Source: Desulfobacteraceae bacterium (GTDB lineage: Bacteria; Desulfobacterota; Desulfobacteria; Desulfobacterales; UBA2174). Taken from it: a DNA stretch of 40,821 nucleotides. Both the position numbers and the translations under genes were made by a program. The stretch lies in the NCBI GenBank assembly GCA_028700185.1, contig JAQVTF010000010.1, positions 1-40,821 of the forward strand. Direction: 5' to 3'. The notes beneath the pieces are model-generated. The model ran no database searches. It saw nothing but the letters and a program-made list of their open reading frames with translations, and was not told the DNA's origin. Every line of letters starts with the position of its first letter. Position 1 is the first letter of the stretch. Positions 18,243 to 27,479 of this stretch are shown here, piece by piece.

Positions 18243-18596
18243 TTACATGTCGTCGCGGCTCAGGGCTTCGCGCCCCATCCAGTTGTGCATGGTGGTCCAG
18301 ACCGCCTGATAGGCTTCGTGTCGGGCAGTGTCGTTGCGGGTGACGATGTTGTCGCGGACGGTTTCATAATCCAGACGCTCTACGTAGTCGCTCAGGTATC
18401 GAATCCACGAGGTCTTCGGCAGAATGAGGTGGAATCGATAGCCCGGTTCCCGGCTCTCCTGAATGGGGGGCTGATCGGTGATGTTCAGCAATAATTTTTC
18501 CAGATCCTTCCGGGAGTTGGCCTTGATCATGAGTTCGTCCTTTTGGCACTGACTAGAGACCGCGGTAAAAAAGCCGTCCTTGGTGAATACCCACAT
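18243..18596 (-). CDS. Conserved hypothetical protein (117 aa)
   Basis: Well-composed ORF MWVFTKDGFFTAVSSQCQKDELMIKANSRKDLEKLL...; no family assigned with certainty. Confidence 0.7.
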   Translation of the reverse strand: MWVFTKDGFFTAVSSQCQKDELMIKANSRKDLEKLLLNITDQPPIQESREPGYRFHLILPKTSWIRYLSDYVERLDYETVRDNIVTRNDTARHEAYQAVWTTMHNWMGREALSRDDM

Positions 18597-18611
18597 GATT
18601 TGCCCCTTCCT

Positions 18612-20126
18612 TCAAGAAGTTTCTCCCTTGTGGCAATCGCCTGCGTGCCCTCCGTCCAGCCGCGCCATGCCGGTGAGCTTGTCGATGAGCAGACGGCCGG
18701 GCCAGCCGTAGGGGAAAAATTCCCTGCCCGGCCCAAGGGAAGTGACCACCGTTTTGCCGATGACCCAACGACCGGCACCTTTCTCGAAAAGGCGAACGGT
18801 TCTGATCCCCCACATGGCATGACAGACCACGGAACGCCCGGTGCCCGGATCCTGGCCAATATATAACATGACGTGGCCGGGCATGTAAAAGAGGGTCAAC
18901 AACGGTTTGCCCGTCTCCCGGATCAGCCGTTCCCGCTGCCGGCGATTGAGCCCCTGGAAAGAAATCCACCGGCCCGCGGCGGCCTGATCCCTGGAGTTGC
19001 GCGGCAGCCAGCGGCCGAAGGCGGCCATCACGTCCTGGATCAGGGCCGAGCAGTCGCGGTTTTCGTAAAGCCCGCCCCAGCCGTAGTTTTTGCCCATCAA
19101 GGCATTGAGAAGGCGCGCAGCGTTTTCGCGGGTGGCGGGAAACGGCAGGGGATGGACGGCCTTTTTCGGTGCCGTGGCCTTGATGAGGCGGGCACGGCCC
19201 AGATGGTCGCGCACCGGCACTTGCAGCTTGCAACCGTCCACCGCTTCCTGTTCGGGGGCCAGGGGAAGGGCCATGCCCACCCGCCCGGAAACCAGGAACC
19301 GGCCGTCCAGGCCCGTCACCGGCACATCGTCGGCCCAAAATCCGGCCAGGGCCGCGGCGGTGTAGGCGGCGATGAACTCTTCGTCCACCAAGGCGATCTC
19401 CGGCCACCGGACCCAACCGGCGGCCCAGTCGGTTTCCACCAGGGCCCACTGCCCGTCTCGGCTTTCATGGGTCACCAGCAGCGGCGTTCCGGCGGGCACC
19501 AGGGAGTTTTGCATCCGGTCGAAGGGAAAGCCCCGGCCCGGCATGGCCGGGTTGTCAAACACCGGCTTGTGGGTGGGAAACACCCGCATGGATGCATGGA
19601 CCACCGCGATGGCGGGCCGGTGCAGACACGGGTAGGCGGATCGGTGGGCGCGGCGTGCCATGGCCTCGATCCAGTCCAAAGGCAGGGGGAGGTTGGTTTC
19701 CCCGTAGAGGGGGCGCGCCGCGTAGCGTTGGAAACCGGAAAATACCTGCCGCGCCGTGTGCCGCGGGCTGTCGCGATGCCAGGGGGCGAAAAAATGGCCC
19801 CTGAAATCCTTGTACCGCTCGGCCTGTTGTGCCGGAGCGATGAATCTCGGCGGCGTGTCTTGCAGGTAGTGACCGGCGTCCTGGGGCAGCTCCACCAGGT
19901 CGCGGATCATTCCGGGCGGGCCCCCGGCGCAGGCGCCGAGGAGAAGGATCAGCAGGAGGCAGAAGCAGATCCGGGTATTTCCGGTGTGGGTGCTTTTCAG
20001 GGCATCACCTTGTCGGGCGTGCGTTTGCCGAAGCGTTTGAAGGAGCATTCTTCGATGCACTGCGCCATATCTGATGCCGGGACGGATTGCAAGGTGTTGT
20101 TCATACACAGGTCTGGGCCCGCGCAT
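18612..20126 (-). CDS. SH3-domain, NlpC/P60-type (C40) peptidase lipoprotein
   Basis: Lipobox LLLGACAGG; SH3-like 'WALVETDWAAGWVRW'; catalytic 'MGKNYGWGGLYENRDCSALIQDVMAAFG' and 'MPGHVMLYIG'. True start probably internal (e.g. 20048). Confidence 0.85.
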   Translation of the reverse strand: MRGPRPVYEQHLAIRPGIRYGAVHRRMLLQTLRQTHARQGDALKSTHTGNTRICFCLLLILLLGACAGGPPGMIRDLVELPQDAGHYLQDTPPRFIAPAQQAERYKDFRGHFFAPWHRDSPRHTARQVFSGFQRYAARPLYGETNLPLPLDWIEAMARRAHRSAYPCLHRPAIAVVHASMRVFPTHKPVFDNPAMPGRGFPFDRMQNSLVPAGTPLLVTHESRDGQWALVETDWAAGWVRWPEIALVDEEFIAAYTAAALAGFWADDVPVTGLDGRFLVSGRVGMALPLAPEQEAVDGCKLQVPVRDHLGRARLIKATAPKKAVHPLPFPATRENAARLLNALMGKNYGWGGLYENRDCSALIQDVMAAFGRWLPRNSRDQAAAGRWISFQGLNRRQRERLIRETGKPLLTLFYMPGHVMLYIGQDPGTGRSVVCHAMWGIRTVRLFEKGAGRWVIGKTVVTSLGPGREFFPYGWPGRLLIDKLTGMARLDGGHAGDCHKGETS

Positions 20127-20270
20127 ACGAGTGCCTCATTTGGACACAAGATGCGGATTTTCAAAATATTGAGGGCGTAAAATACTTTTCAAAGTAGATC
20201 GGCCCGTCCGACAAAGCACCCCACCCGCTCGCTGACGCGCCCGTTGAGTTCAATCATGTGATGGGCAGCG

Positions 20271-20314
20271 AAAAGAAAAGGGGCCGCCTCCATCCGGAGG
20301 CGGCCCCTTTTTTC
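20271..20314. terminator. Strong bidirectional rho-independent terminator
   Basis: aaaagaaaag-gggccgcctc-catc-cggaggcggcccc-ttttttc: 12-bp GC stem flanked by A tract and T tract, 3' of the minus-strand cytochrome gene. Confidence 0.9.
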
Positions 20315-20332
20315 TCGGGTGTCAGATTCGAC

Positions 20333-22414
20333 CTATTGCCCGGCGGGCTTGTACCCCATGGGCAGTTTTTTGAACCGGCCGCCGTGGAGGATGGGATCCC
20401 CCTCGTAGCCCAGGGCCTTGAAGTCGATGTAGTCGGTGGTGTTGATCAGGTGACTCACGTCGCGGCCTTGTTCGACCATCCAGGAAAAGTCGGTTCCTTT
20501 GTGGGCCAGTTTCTTGAAATCCACCTCGCGGCTGTCCTGGTGGCACCGGTCGCAGGTGCGCTCGCCGGCCAGGCTATCGTGGCACTGGACGCAGGACAGG
20601 GCCATCTCGGCGGGCATCACCTCGTGGTCGACGCCCCAGAACATCCAGGTTTCCACCCACTTGTAGTCGCCGCTGTACGGCATACCAGCGGCTTCCATGC
20701 CGTCGGTGATGGCCTTCTGCCAGTCGTAGTTTTTCCAGTAGGCCGTGGTGTCATCCTTGTCCCGGGGAAAGAGGTGGGGCACCAGTAGGTAGCCGTACTT
20801 GGCGTCCACCGGTTGGACCCCCTTCATGATCTTGAACGGCTCAATCCTTGAGTTGGGATCCCTGATGGAGCCCACCGGTTCGGCAATATTGGTCACCGGT
20901 GCGTGGATATCGATGGAATCGCCCAGAAAAACCCGTTTGTAGAACCCGCCGTGCCAGCGATAGACCGGCTTGGCCGATTCGGCCCAGATGAATTCTCCCT
21001 TCATGGGATCATAATCGCCCATCCCATACTTGTCCTTCTTGGGCTTGCGCTTGAGATCACCAGCCTTGGACCAGTCCCACCAGACCTTGGTGGGCTTGCA
21101 CTTGGCATACACCGGCGAGTGGCAGGTGTTGCAACCGATGTTTTCGCAGTGCTTGTTGAGATGGTGGTCCATGATGTCGTTGCCGTAGTGGGGCTTTGCG
21201 CCGTGGCAGTCCTCGCAGTTCAGGGCGCCCTCCACCACCGGCACCGACGATGAGCGACCGGGAATGCGGTGGTTGCGGGTGGTATGACATTCACTGCACT
21301 GCATGTCGTAGCCGCCCATGTGCACGTCGCAGGCCCGGTCGGGCTGCAGGAGCTGGCGGGAGAGGTCCGAGTGCTTCACCGCCTCGGCGCCGCCGCCGTT
21401 GAAGTGGCATTCCCCGCAAGTCTTGCGGGAGCTGTGCCCCACATTCTGGGCCACCCGGACCAGGTCCACCTTGGGATCGGGCATACCGGCCCCCGGCGGG
21501 GCTTTTTTATAGGTTCCCGTGGTGTCGTGACAGATCAGGCAGTCGATGCGGGTGGCATCGGTGAAATCGAAGGAGTTGTCTTTCCATCCGTATCCGGCGT
21601 GGCAGCTTGTGCAACGAGCCTCGTTGCTGATGGGGCTCATTCAGAAGTTGTTGATGGCGGTGGTCCCCTTGCCGTGCATCACCTTCTTTTGGTGGTCGAG
21701 GGTGTAGGCGGAATGCCCCTTCCAGAGCCAGTGGGCGGTGAGAAGCATGTCCTCGCCGGCGCCCGGGTGGCAGCGGAGGCATTCGGCCGTCACGTCCCAG
21801 GGTTCGGGATCGGCCGGCAGTTTCACCAGTTCCTTGTGGTCCGGCACGTTTTTGGGGTGGCAGCCGACGCAGTCCACCGGTCCTTTGGCCTCGTTGCGGT
21901 GACAATCGATGCACTGCTGGTGATAGGCCGCCTTGAGTCCAAGGCGATCCGGGTGGTCGCCGCGAAACGATTCCTGGTGGCAGGCGCTGCAGCGCACGGT
22001 TTCCTTGGCCGCCTTGTCCGCCGGCCTGGCGTGGTGACACACCGCGCAGTCCTGGATCGCGGCGGCGTGCTTGGTGTGCATGAAGCGCACCGGGCCGTAG
22101 TAGTCTTCGCGCTGCTTGATGATGGGGCTGTCCAGCAGGAAGTAGCTGTGGGTGATGTCCTTGACCCCCAGCCCCACGTCGCGCAGCCGTTGCTGGCGGC
22201 AGAGCTGGCACTCGTCCACCACCGCTTCGATGAAGGGCACCACCTCCTTGGCCCGCTCCCGGGCCGTTTCCTGGTCCGGGGCCCGCCATTCGGGGTTGAG
22301 CGTCAGCTCGTCGGTGTCCGGAGTTTCGGCCGCCAACGCCGGAGCGGCCCATACCAGCACCATTAGTGCCACCAGGATGCGCACCGGTGCGCCGGGTGAA
22401 AACGCTCTGATCAT
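20333..22414 (-). CDS. Octaheme tetrathionate reductase-like multiheme cytochrome c with N-terminal c3-like tetraheme domain; read through an in-frame UGA (candidate selenocysteine at 21641-21643). Called naively as two ORFs, 21641-22414 and 20333-21640
   Basis: Both ORFs in same frame separated only by TGA; 5 + 8 CxxCH motifs; signal peptide only on the upstream part; 'GTTAINNF-U-MSPISNEARCTSCHAGYGWKDNSFDFTDATRIDCLICHDTTGTYKK'. Confidence 0.82.
21611..21643 (-). promoter_or_regulatory. Candidate bacterial SECIS hairpin and its UGA codon
   Basis: mRNA: UGA-AUGAGCCCCAUCA-GCAACGA-GGC-UCGUUGC. Perfect 7-bp stem (21611-21617 / 21621-21627), G first in loop, loop begins 20 nt after UGA. Confidence 0.68.
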
Positions 22415-23616
22415 GAAGACACCTCCCGGGCCGGCGCGGAAAGAACCGGCAGATGAGTCACGAGAAAACGGTAGATGAACATCAAGGTGGCGATCAGCCC
22501 CACGGTGATGAGGATTTCGCCCACGGCTGGAAAATAGTTGGCTTCGCTCACCGGCGGCTTGTAGGCCACCACGAAGACGTTGATCCGGTTGAGCAGCACG
22601 CCGCCCACGATCATGGCACAGGCGGCGAACAGGGCCCGCCGGTTGTGGCGCACCTTGTCCGAAAGCAGCATCAGCCAGGGGGCGATGACCCCCAGGATCA
22701 TCTCGGCCAGGAAGGCGTTGGTCTGGGCCGTGCCGTCCAGCAGGTAGACCCAGGTGCCGCGCACCACCATGTCACCGATCTTCAGTGCCATGTAGAGGCC
22801 CAGCAGCCAGATGGTGATGCGGGTCAACGGCCCCAGGACGCGCATCTCCCCGTCGAGCTTGAACGAACTGGTGGCGATGGTGGTCTCGAAGACCACCATG
22901 GGGTAGCCCACCGCGATGGCCGAAGTGAGAAAGAGCAGGGGCAGGATCGGGGTGTACCAGAGGGGATGAACCTTGGTGGGGGCCACCAGCATCAGCGAGC
23001 CGAGGCTCGACTGGTGCATGCACGAGAGCACCACCCCGGCGATGACGAAGACCCACATGATCTTGCCCAGAACGCGGTCGGCCAGGCCCAGCAGGGATTC
23101 CGCCGGGCCGTTGAGCCCCGCCAGGGGGCCGGGCAGGTTGACGCGGCCCTTGAACTGTTCCACCACCACCGGCACGAACTCGATGTAGAGCACGTTGAGG
23201 TAGAACATCACGCACATGGCCACTTCGAAGAGCACCGAGTCGAAGTTCCAGAAGATCATCGGCTTCCAGATGGCCCAGGAGCGGCCGATGTCGATGAGCA
23301 GGCCCAGCACGACGAAGGTGTAACCGAGCATGGCGGTGAGCAGGGCCGGGCGCACCACTGGCTCGTAGTAGTGCCGGCCCACGATGTGCGCCAGGAAGGC
23401 GGTGGTGAACCCGCCGGCGGCCAGGGCGACTCCCGAGGCGACATCCACCCCGATCCACAGCCCCCAGGGGCGGGCCGTGGACAGGTTGGACACGTAGCCG
23501 ATGCCGCCGATGAAGCGGGCCAGGATGGTCAGGGCGCCGGCGGCCATCAGCACGGCCAGTACCACGACCCCGGGTGTCCAGAAGCGGGTCTTGAGCGGAT
23601 AGGGATGATGGGTCAT
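22411..23616 (-). CDS. nrfD: NrfD/PsrC-type polysulfide reductase membrane subunit
   Basis: Multi-TM; '[41 protein letters not shown]', '[47 protein letters not shown]' typical of HybB/NrfD family. ATG at 23616. Confidence 0.92.
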   Translation of the reverse strand: MTHHPYPLKTRFWTPGVVVLAVLMAAGALTILARFIGGIGYVSNLSTARPWGLWIGVDVASGVALAAGGFTTAFLAHIVGRHYYEPVVRPALLTAMLGYTFVVLGLLIDIGRSWAIWKPMIFWNFDSVLFEVAMCVMFYLNVLYIEFVPVVVEQFKGRVNLPGPLAGLNGPAESLLGLADRVLGKIMWVFVIAGVVLSCMHQSSLGSLMLVAPTKVHPLWYTPILPLLFLTSAIAVGYPMVVFETTIATSSFKLDGEMRVLGPLTRITIWLLGLYMALKIGDMVVRGTWVYLLDGTAQTNAFLAEMILGVIAPWLMLLSDKVRHNRRALFAACAMIVGGVLLNRINVFVVAYKPPVSEANYFPAVGEILITVGLIATLMFIYRFLVTHLPVLSAPAREVSS

Positions 23617-24530
23617 CGGCGGTCTCCTTCCTCGTCTTCGTCCTCGGCCCGGTTCTTGTGCGAGGTCCACATGATCCCCCCCAGCAGGCCGTAGAGCACG
23701 ATGGGCGACCAGAGGTAGGAAAAGAGGGTGTGCTGAATCGTCTCGGCCAGTTTGGGGGTCGGCTCGTTGGGCACGTCGATGAAACCGAGCTTCTCGAAGG
23801 GCACCGCCGAAATGTACATCCAGCTCGTTCCCCCCACCTCCTTCTCACCGTAGATGCGGTCGATATAACGTGCCGGGTTGTCCCGTATCCGGTCCTTGGC
23901 CACCTTGAGCAGGGTCTGGCGTCGACCGAAGGTGATGGCCTCGGTGGGGCAGATCTCGGCGCAGCCCGGCAGGCCCCCCTCCTTGCTGATGCGCTCGAAG
24001 CAGAAGGTGCACTTCATCACCCGGGGGGTGATGGGGTCATGGTACTCGTAGGCCGGGATCTCGAAGGGGCAGGCCACCATGCAGTAGCGGCAACCGATGC
24101 ACTTGGTGACATCGTAGTGGACCGTGCCGTTTTCCTTCTTGGTCAAGGCGCCGACGATGCAGGCCGATGCGCAGGCCGGCTCCTGGCAGTGCATGCACTG
24201 GATCTTGACGAAGGTGGGCACCAGTTGGTTGCTGGCGTCCAATTGGCCGGGAAAGTAGCGGTTGACCACCGTGAAGGCCTTCTCGTCGGGCCGGCGCAGG
24301 CGGTTCAGGACGGTGGGGTCCTCGAAGGGCTCCTCGGGCGGCGGCAGACCGTTGACCCGGTTGCAGGCCTCTTCGCATTTGCGGCAGCCGATGCAGCGGG
24401 TCAGGTCCACCAGGCAGCCGTAGGGATCATCCGGTGGGGCCGATGCGCCGGCCGGGGCGGATCGATTCGTTGCCGCCGCGGCCCCGGTAGCCCCCGCGAT
24501 CTTGAAAAACCCGCGTCTTGTCAGCTTCAT
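23613..24530 (-). CDS. Tat-signal 4Fe-4S ferredoxin subunit (HybA/DsrO-like) with C-terminal TM segment
   Basis: [20 protein letters not shown] Tat signal; [71 protein letters not shown] at 24530. Confidence 0.92.
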   Translation of the reverse strand: MKLTRRGFFKIAGATGAAAATNRSAPAGASAPPDDPYGCLVDLTRCIGCRKCEEACNRVNGLPPPEEPFEDPTVLNRLRRPDEKAFTVVNRYFPGQLDASNQLVPTFVKIQCMHCQEPACASACIVGALTKKENGTVHYDVTKCIGCRYCMVACPFEIPAYEYHDPITPRVMKCTFCFERISKEGGLPGCAEICPTEAITFGRRQTLLKVAKDRIRDNPARYIDRIYGEKEVGGTSWMYISAVPFEKLGFIDVPNEPTPKLAETIQHTLFSYLWSPIVLYGLLGGIMWTSHKNRAEDEDEEGDRR

Positions 24531-24766
24531 GGGCACTCCTTGTGTCGTTGAACCGTGATCCACATGACTTTGCCTTCCCGATGCTCGCCGAGGATGCGAT
24601 TGCGCTGACGCCGGGCCAACTGGAGGATGGTGGCGGCCACCTCGGGGTCTTCGAGCTGCACTTTCAGCACTTCCCCGGGCGCAAGACGGGAGAGCCGCTG
24701 CTGGTATTGCAACAGGCAGATCGGCCACCCGACCCCCACCAGGTTGAGTTGGTGCGATGCACGCAA
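24527..24766 (-). CDS. TusA/SirA-like small protein with non-canonical active site (79 aa; TTG start)
   Basis: [53 protein letters not shown] follows the TusA fold pattern; SD gggagg upstream of TTG 24766; stop overlaps the next ATG. Confidence 0.65.
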   Translation of the reverse strand: MRASHQLNLVGVGWPICLLQYQQRLSRLAPGEVLKVQLEDPEVAATILQLARRQRNRILGEHREGKVMWITVQRHKECP

Positions 24767-24806
24767 AACAATCGCCTCCCTTGCATGCCGTCCATCTAGA
24801 GCCCAT

Positions 24807-24822
24807 AGCAAGCTCCGTGCCG
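24807..24822 (-). promoter_or_regulatory. Sigma-54 (-24/-12) promoter of the TusA-FeS-NrfD-cytochrome operon
   Basis: Minus strand CGGCACGGAGCTTGCT: GG-N10-GC spacing, close to TGGCACN5TTGCW; about 40 nt upstream of the TTG start. Confidence 0.72.
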
Positions 24823-24930
24823 CCGCTCAGATCGGATTTCCCTCGAATCAACCGCTTGAAATGATAACGGATTCAAATATGCTCAGGCCAGCCATTGTCA
24901 AAGGACGGCCGCTGTTGTAGTTAAAGGATC

Positions 24931-24946
24931 GTTTAAACGTTTAAAC
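24931..24946. promoter_or_regulatory. 16-bp perfect palindrome, candidate enhancer/UAS for the divergent activator
   Basis: gtttaaacgtttaaac, about 110 bp upstream of the sigma-54 element and just before the activator gene. Confidence 0.55.
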
Positions 24947-24966
24947 ACTCATAAGGCGTACAAGCA

Positions 24967-26349
24967 ATGAGCGAAGCGCGGATCAACCGCTACTGGAAGC
25001 GCATCGTCAACACGATGAACGACGGGCTGATGATCATCGGTACCGATGGCACGGTGATTTCCGTCAACCGCGCCTTTGAGCGCATCACCGGCTACTCGGC
25101 TGAAGAGATGGTGGGCCGGCCGTGCACGGTGCTCGAGTGCGACGGTTGCGACAAGATGATCAACGGCAGCGACATGGCCTGGTGCGCCCTGTTTGACAAC
25201 TGCCAGGATGTGCGCTGCCACTGTCACCTGCGCACCAAGGACGGCCGCTTGGTGGCGGTGGTCAAGAACGCCACCTTGCTCGTGGACGACGAAGGGCGCC
25301 CCCTGGGGGCCGTGGAGACCCTCACCGACATGTCGGAGGTGGACCGGCTGGGGCAGGAGGTGGACCGGCTGGCACGCCAGCTCGACGATGGGGGGGATTT
25401 TCACGGCCTGGTGGGCCGCTCGGTGGCCATGCAGCGGGTTTTCGACGTGATCCGGAGAGCGGCCTCGAGCAGCGCGCCGGTGATCATTTTCGGCGAGAGC
25501 GGCACCGGCAAGGAGATGGTGGCCAATGCGATTCACCGCCTCGGGCCGCGGCGCGAGGGCCCCTTCATGCAACTCAACTGCGCGGCCCTCAACGAAGCGC
25601 TGCTGGAAAGCGAACTCTTCGGCCACATCCGCGGCGCCTTCACCGGCGCCTACCGGCATCGCACCGGGCGCTTCGAGGCCGCCGACGGCGGGGACATCTT
25701 CCTGGACGAGATCGGGGACATGCCCCTCGCCCTGCAGGTCAAGCTGCTGCGGGTCCTGGAGACCGGGCGCTTTGAAAGGGTCGGCGACCATGCCCCGGTG
25801 AAGGTCAACGTGCGCATCATCAGCGCCACCCACCAGGACCTGCACCGGGCCATCGCCGAGGGGCGTTTTCGCGAAGACTTCTTCTACCGCATCAATGTGA
25901 TCCCCATCCACCTGCCGCCGCTGCGACAGCGACGCGACGACATCCCGTTGCTGGTGGAGTATTTTCTGCCCGGGGTGCGCCGCCGCGCCGGCAAGAGCCT
26001 TTCGGGAATGACGCGCCAGGCCATGGAGGGGCTGATGAACCACCACTGGCCGGGCAACGTGCGCGAGCTGAAGAGCGTGCTCGAATACGCCGCCATCATC
26101 ACCGACGGCGGCGTCATCGATATCCATCACCTACCGAGTTTGCAGGCGCCGCCGGCCATCGGGCGTTCGGCCTCCACCGCGCCGGCCATGGCGGACGCCC
26201 AAGGCGAACGTCAGGCCCTCATCGACGCCCTGCGGGCCACCGGCGGCAACCAGACCCGGGCCGCGGCGCTCCTCGGGGTCACGCGCACCACGGTCTGGAA
26301 CCGGATCCGCAAGTACGGCATCGATGTGAGGAAGATTCCGGATCGATAG
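24967..26349 (+). CDS. PAS-AAA+-HTH_8 sigma-54-dependent transcriptional regulator
   Basis: GESGTGKEMVANAIH, ELFGHIRGAFTGAYRHRTGRFEAADGGDIFLDEIGDM, Fis-type HTH 'LRATGGNQTRAAALLGVTRTTVWNRIRKYGI'. Confidence 0.95.
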   Translation: MSEARINRYWKRIVNTMNDGLMIIGTDGTVISVNRAFERITGYSAEEMVGRPCTVLECDGCDKMINGSDMAWCALFDNCQDVRCHCHLRTKDGRLVAVVKNATLLVDDEGRPLGAVETLTDMSEVDRLGQEVDRLARQLDDGGDFHGLVGRSVAMQRVFDVIRRAASSSAPVIIFGESGTGKEMVANAIHRLGPRREGPFMQLNCAALNEALLESELFGHIRGAFTGAYRHRTGRFEAADGGDIFLDEIGDMPLALQVKLLRVLETGRFERVGDHAPVKVNVRIISATHQDLHRAIAEGRFREDFFYRINVIPIHLPPLRQRRDDIPLLVEYFLPGVRRRAGKSLSGMTRQAMEGLMNHHWPGNVRELKSVLEYAAIITDGGVIDIHHLPSLQAPPAIGRSASTAPAMADAQGERQALIDALRATGGNQTRAAALLGVTRTTVWNRIRKYGIDVRKIPDR

Positions 26350-26435
26350 GCGAGAAGACAAAAATGATTTTTATGGCACGTGATTTGCTTCAACCATTTA
26401 AAATACCTCCTGGCAGTTGTAATCATACTGCCGGC

Positions 26436-26478
26436 AAACCGGCTTCAGACGCCGTCATCTGAAGCCGGTTTGTTTTTT
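26436..26478 (+). terminator. Rho-independent terminator
   Basis: aaaccggcttcaga-cgccgtca-tctgaagccggttt-gtttttt: 14-bp stem and T tract after the regulator gene. Confidence 0.88.
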
Positions 26479-26544
26479 AAGAAGGGATTGCATTTTATTT
26501 TATAAAGGATATATCTGCAAAAATAATAATGCGAATGCAATGAT

Positions 26545-27411
26545 TTGTTGGCAGTAATGTCCATTGATCAGTTTGCGCACATCAACAGAGGAAAGATGAG
26601 CGCCATGACCGGATCGAAACATCAACGAGAAAAGATCCTCCCCGAACAGCCGGCGCGCCAGCCGGAAAAAATATTCCTGACCCCTGCCGAGGCCCTGGCG
26701 GCCATTGGCATCGACTTCGCCCAATACGCACCGCAGATCGAGCTTTTTTGCAATCTTGTCCCCCTGGTTTTCGGGAACCAGGCCCTGGTGACGTCGGGCG
26801 CCACCAGAGATGAATTGTGGCTGCGCATCGGTGCCCGCGGATCTCCGGAACGCCTCGATGGCCGGCAACTCGGTGAACGGCTGGTGGCCCGGCTCCAGGA
26901 AGCACCGTTGCCGCTGGAACGCCTGGCCGCCATCTGCTATCAGGTGTTTCGCGGCCGGACCGTGACGGGTGAAACGGATGGAACCCCCGGGTTGTGGGTG
27001 GAAACGGGGATGGAGGATTTTGTCTGCCAGCGCTGCGGCCGGTGCTGCAGCACGCTGGATTTCAAAAACGGGGGCACCGCGGCGGACTGGGAGCGTTTCG
27101 AGGCATTGGGGCGCAAGGACATCCTGGACTGGATCGCGCCAATCCGGCATGACGGAAGGGTGGTGGCCTGCCGCCTGTGGGTCGATCCGCTCACCGGCCG
27201 TTTTGCCGACGGGTGTCCCTGGCTGGTAAAGGACGCCCCGGGACGCTTTGGCTGCCGGATTCACGAGATCCGGCCCGAGATCTGTCGCCAGTATCCCGGC
27301 TCCCGCAAGCATGCCGAGATGACGGGGTGCATCGGGTTCTGTCACCGCCAAAGAAAGGGAATCAGTCAACAAGAAGCCACATCCGATCCAAGAAAAGTCT
27401 TTCACGGATAA
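26545..27411 (+). CDS. YkgJ family cysteine cluster protein (larger paralogue)
   Basis: EDFVCQRCGRCCSTLDF...DGCPWLVKDAPGRFGCRIHEIRPEICRQYPGSRKHAEMTGCIGFC. A downstream ATG (26596) may be the real start. Confidence 0.82.
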   Translation: MLAVMSIDQFAHINRGKMSAMTGSKHQREKILPEQPARQPEKIFLTPAEALAAIGIDFAQYAPQIELFCNLVPLVFGNQALVTSGATRDELWLRIGARGSPERLDGRQLGERLVARLQEAPLPLERLAAICYQVFRGRTVTGETDGTPGLWVETGMEDFVCQRCGRCCSTLDFKNGGTAADWERFEALGRKDILDWIAPIRHDGRVVACRLWVDPLTGRFADGCPWLVKDAPGRFGCRIHEIRPEICRQYPGSRKHAEMTGCIGFCHRQRKGISQQEATSDPRKVFHG

Positions 27412-27479
27412 CCTGCAACGGATAACCGATGACGCTCCCCTTAAACCATTGCCCATGGCGAGCGAAAAGGAGGTAGTCG

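Noticed and set aside
20333-21640. Independent initiation of the downstream cytochrome ORF at the ATG just after the UGA
   Set aside because: No SD upstream, no signal peptide for heme maturation, and family homology continues directly across the UGA.
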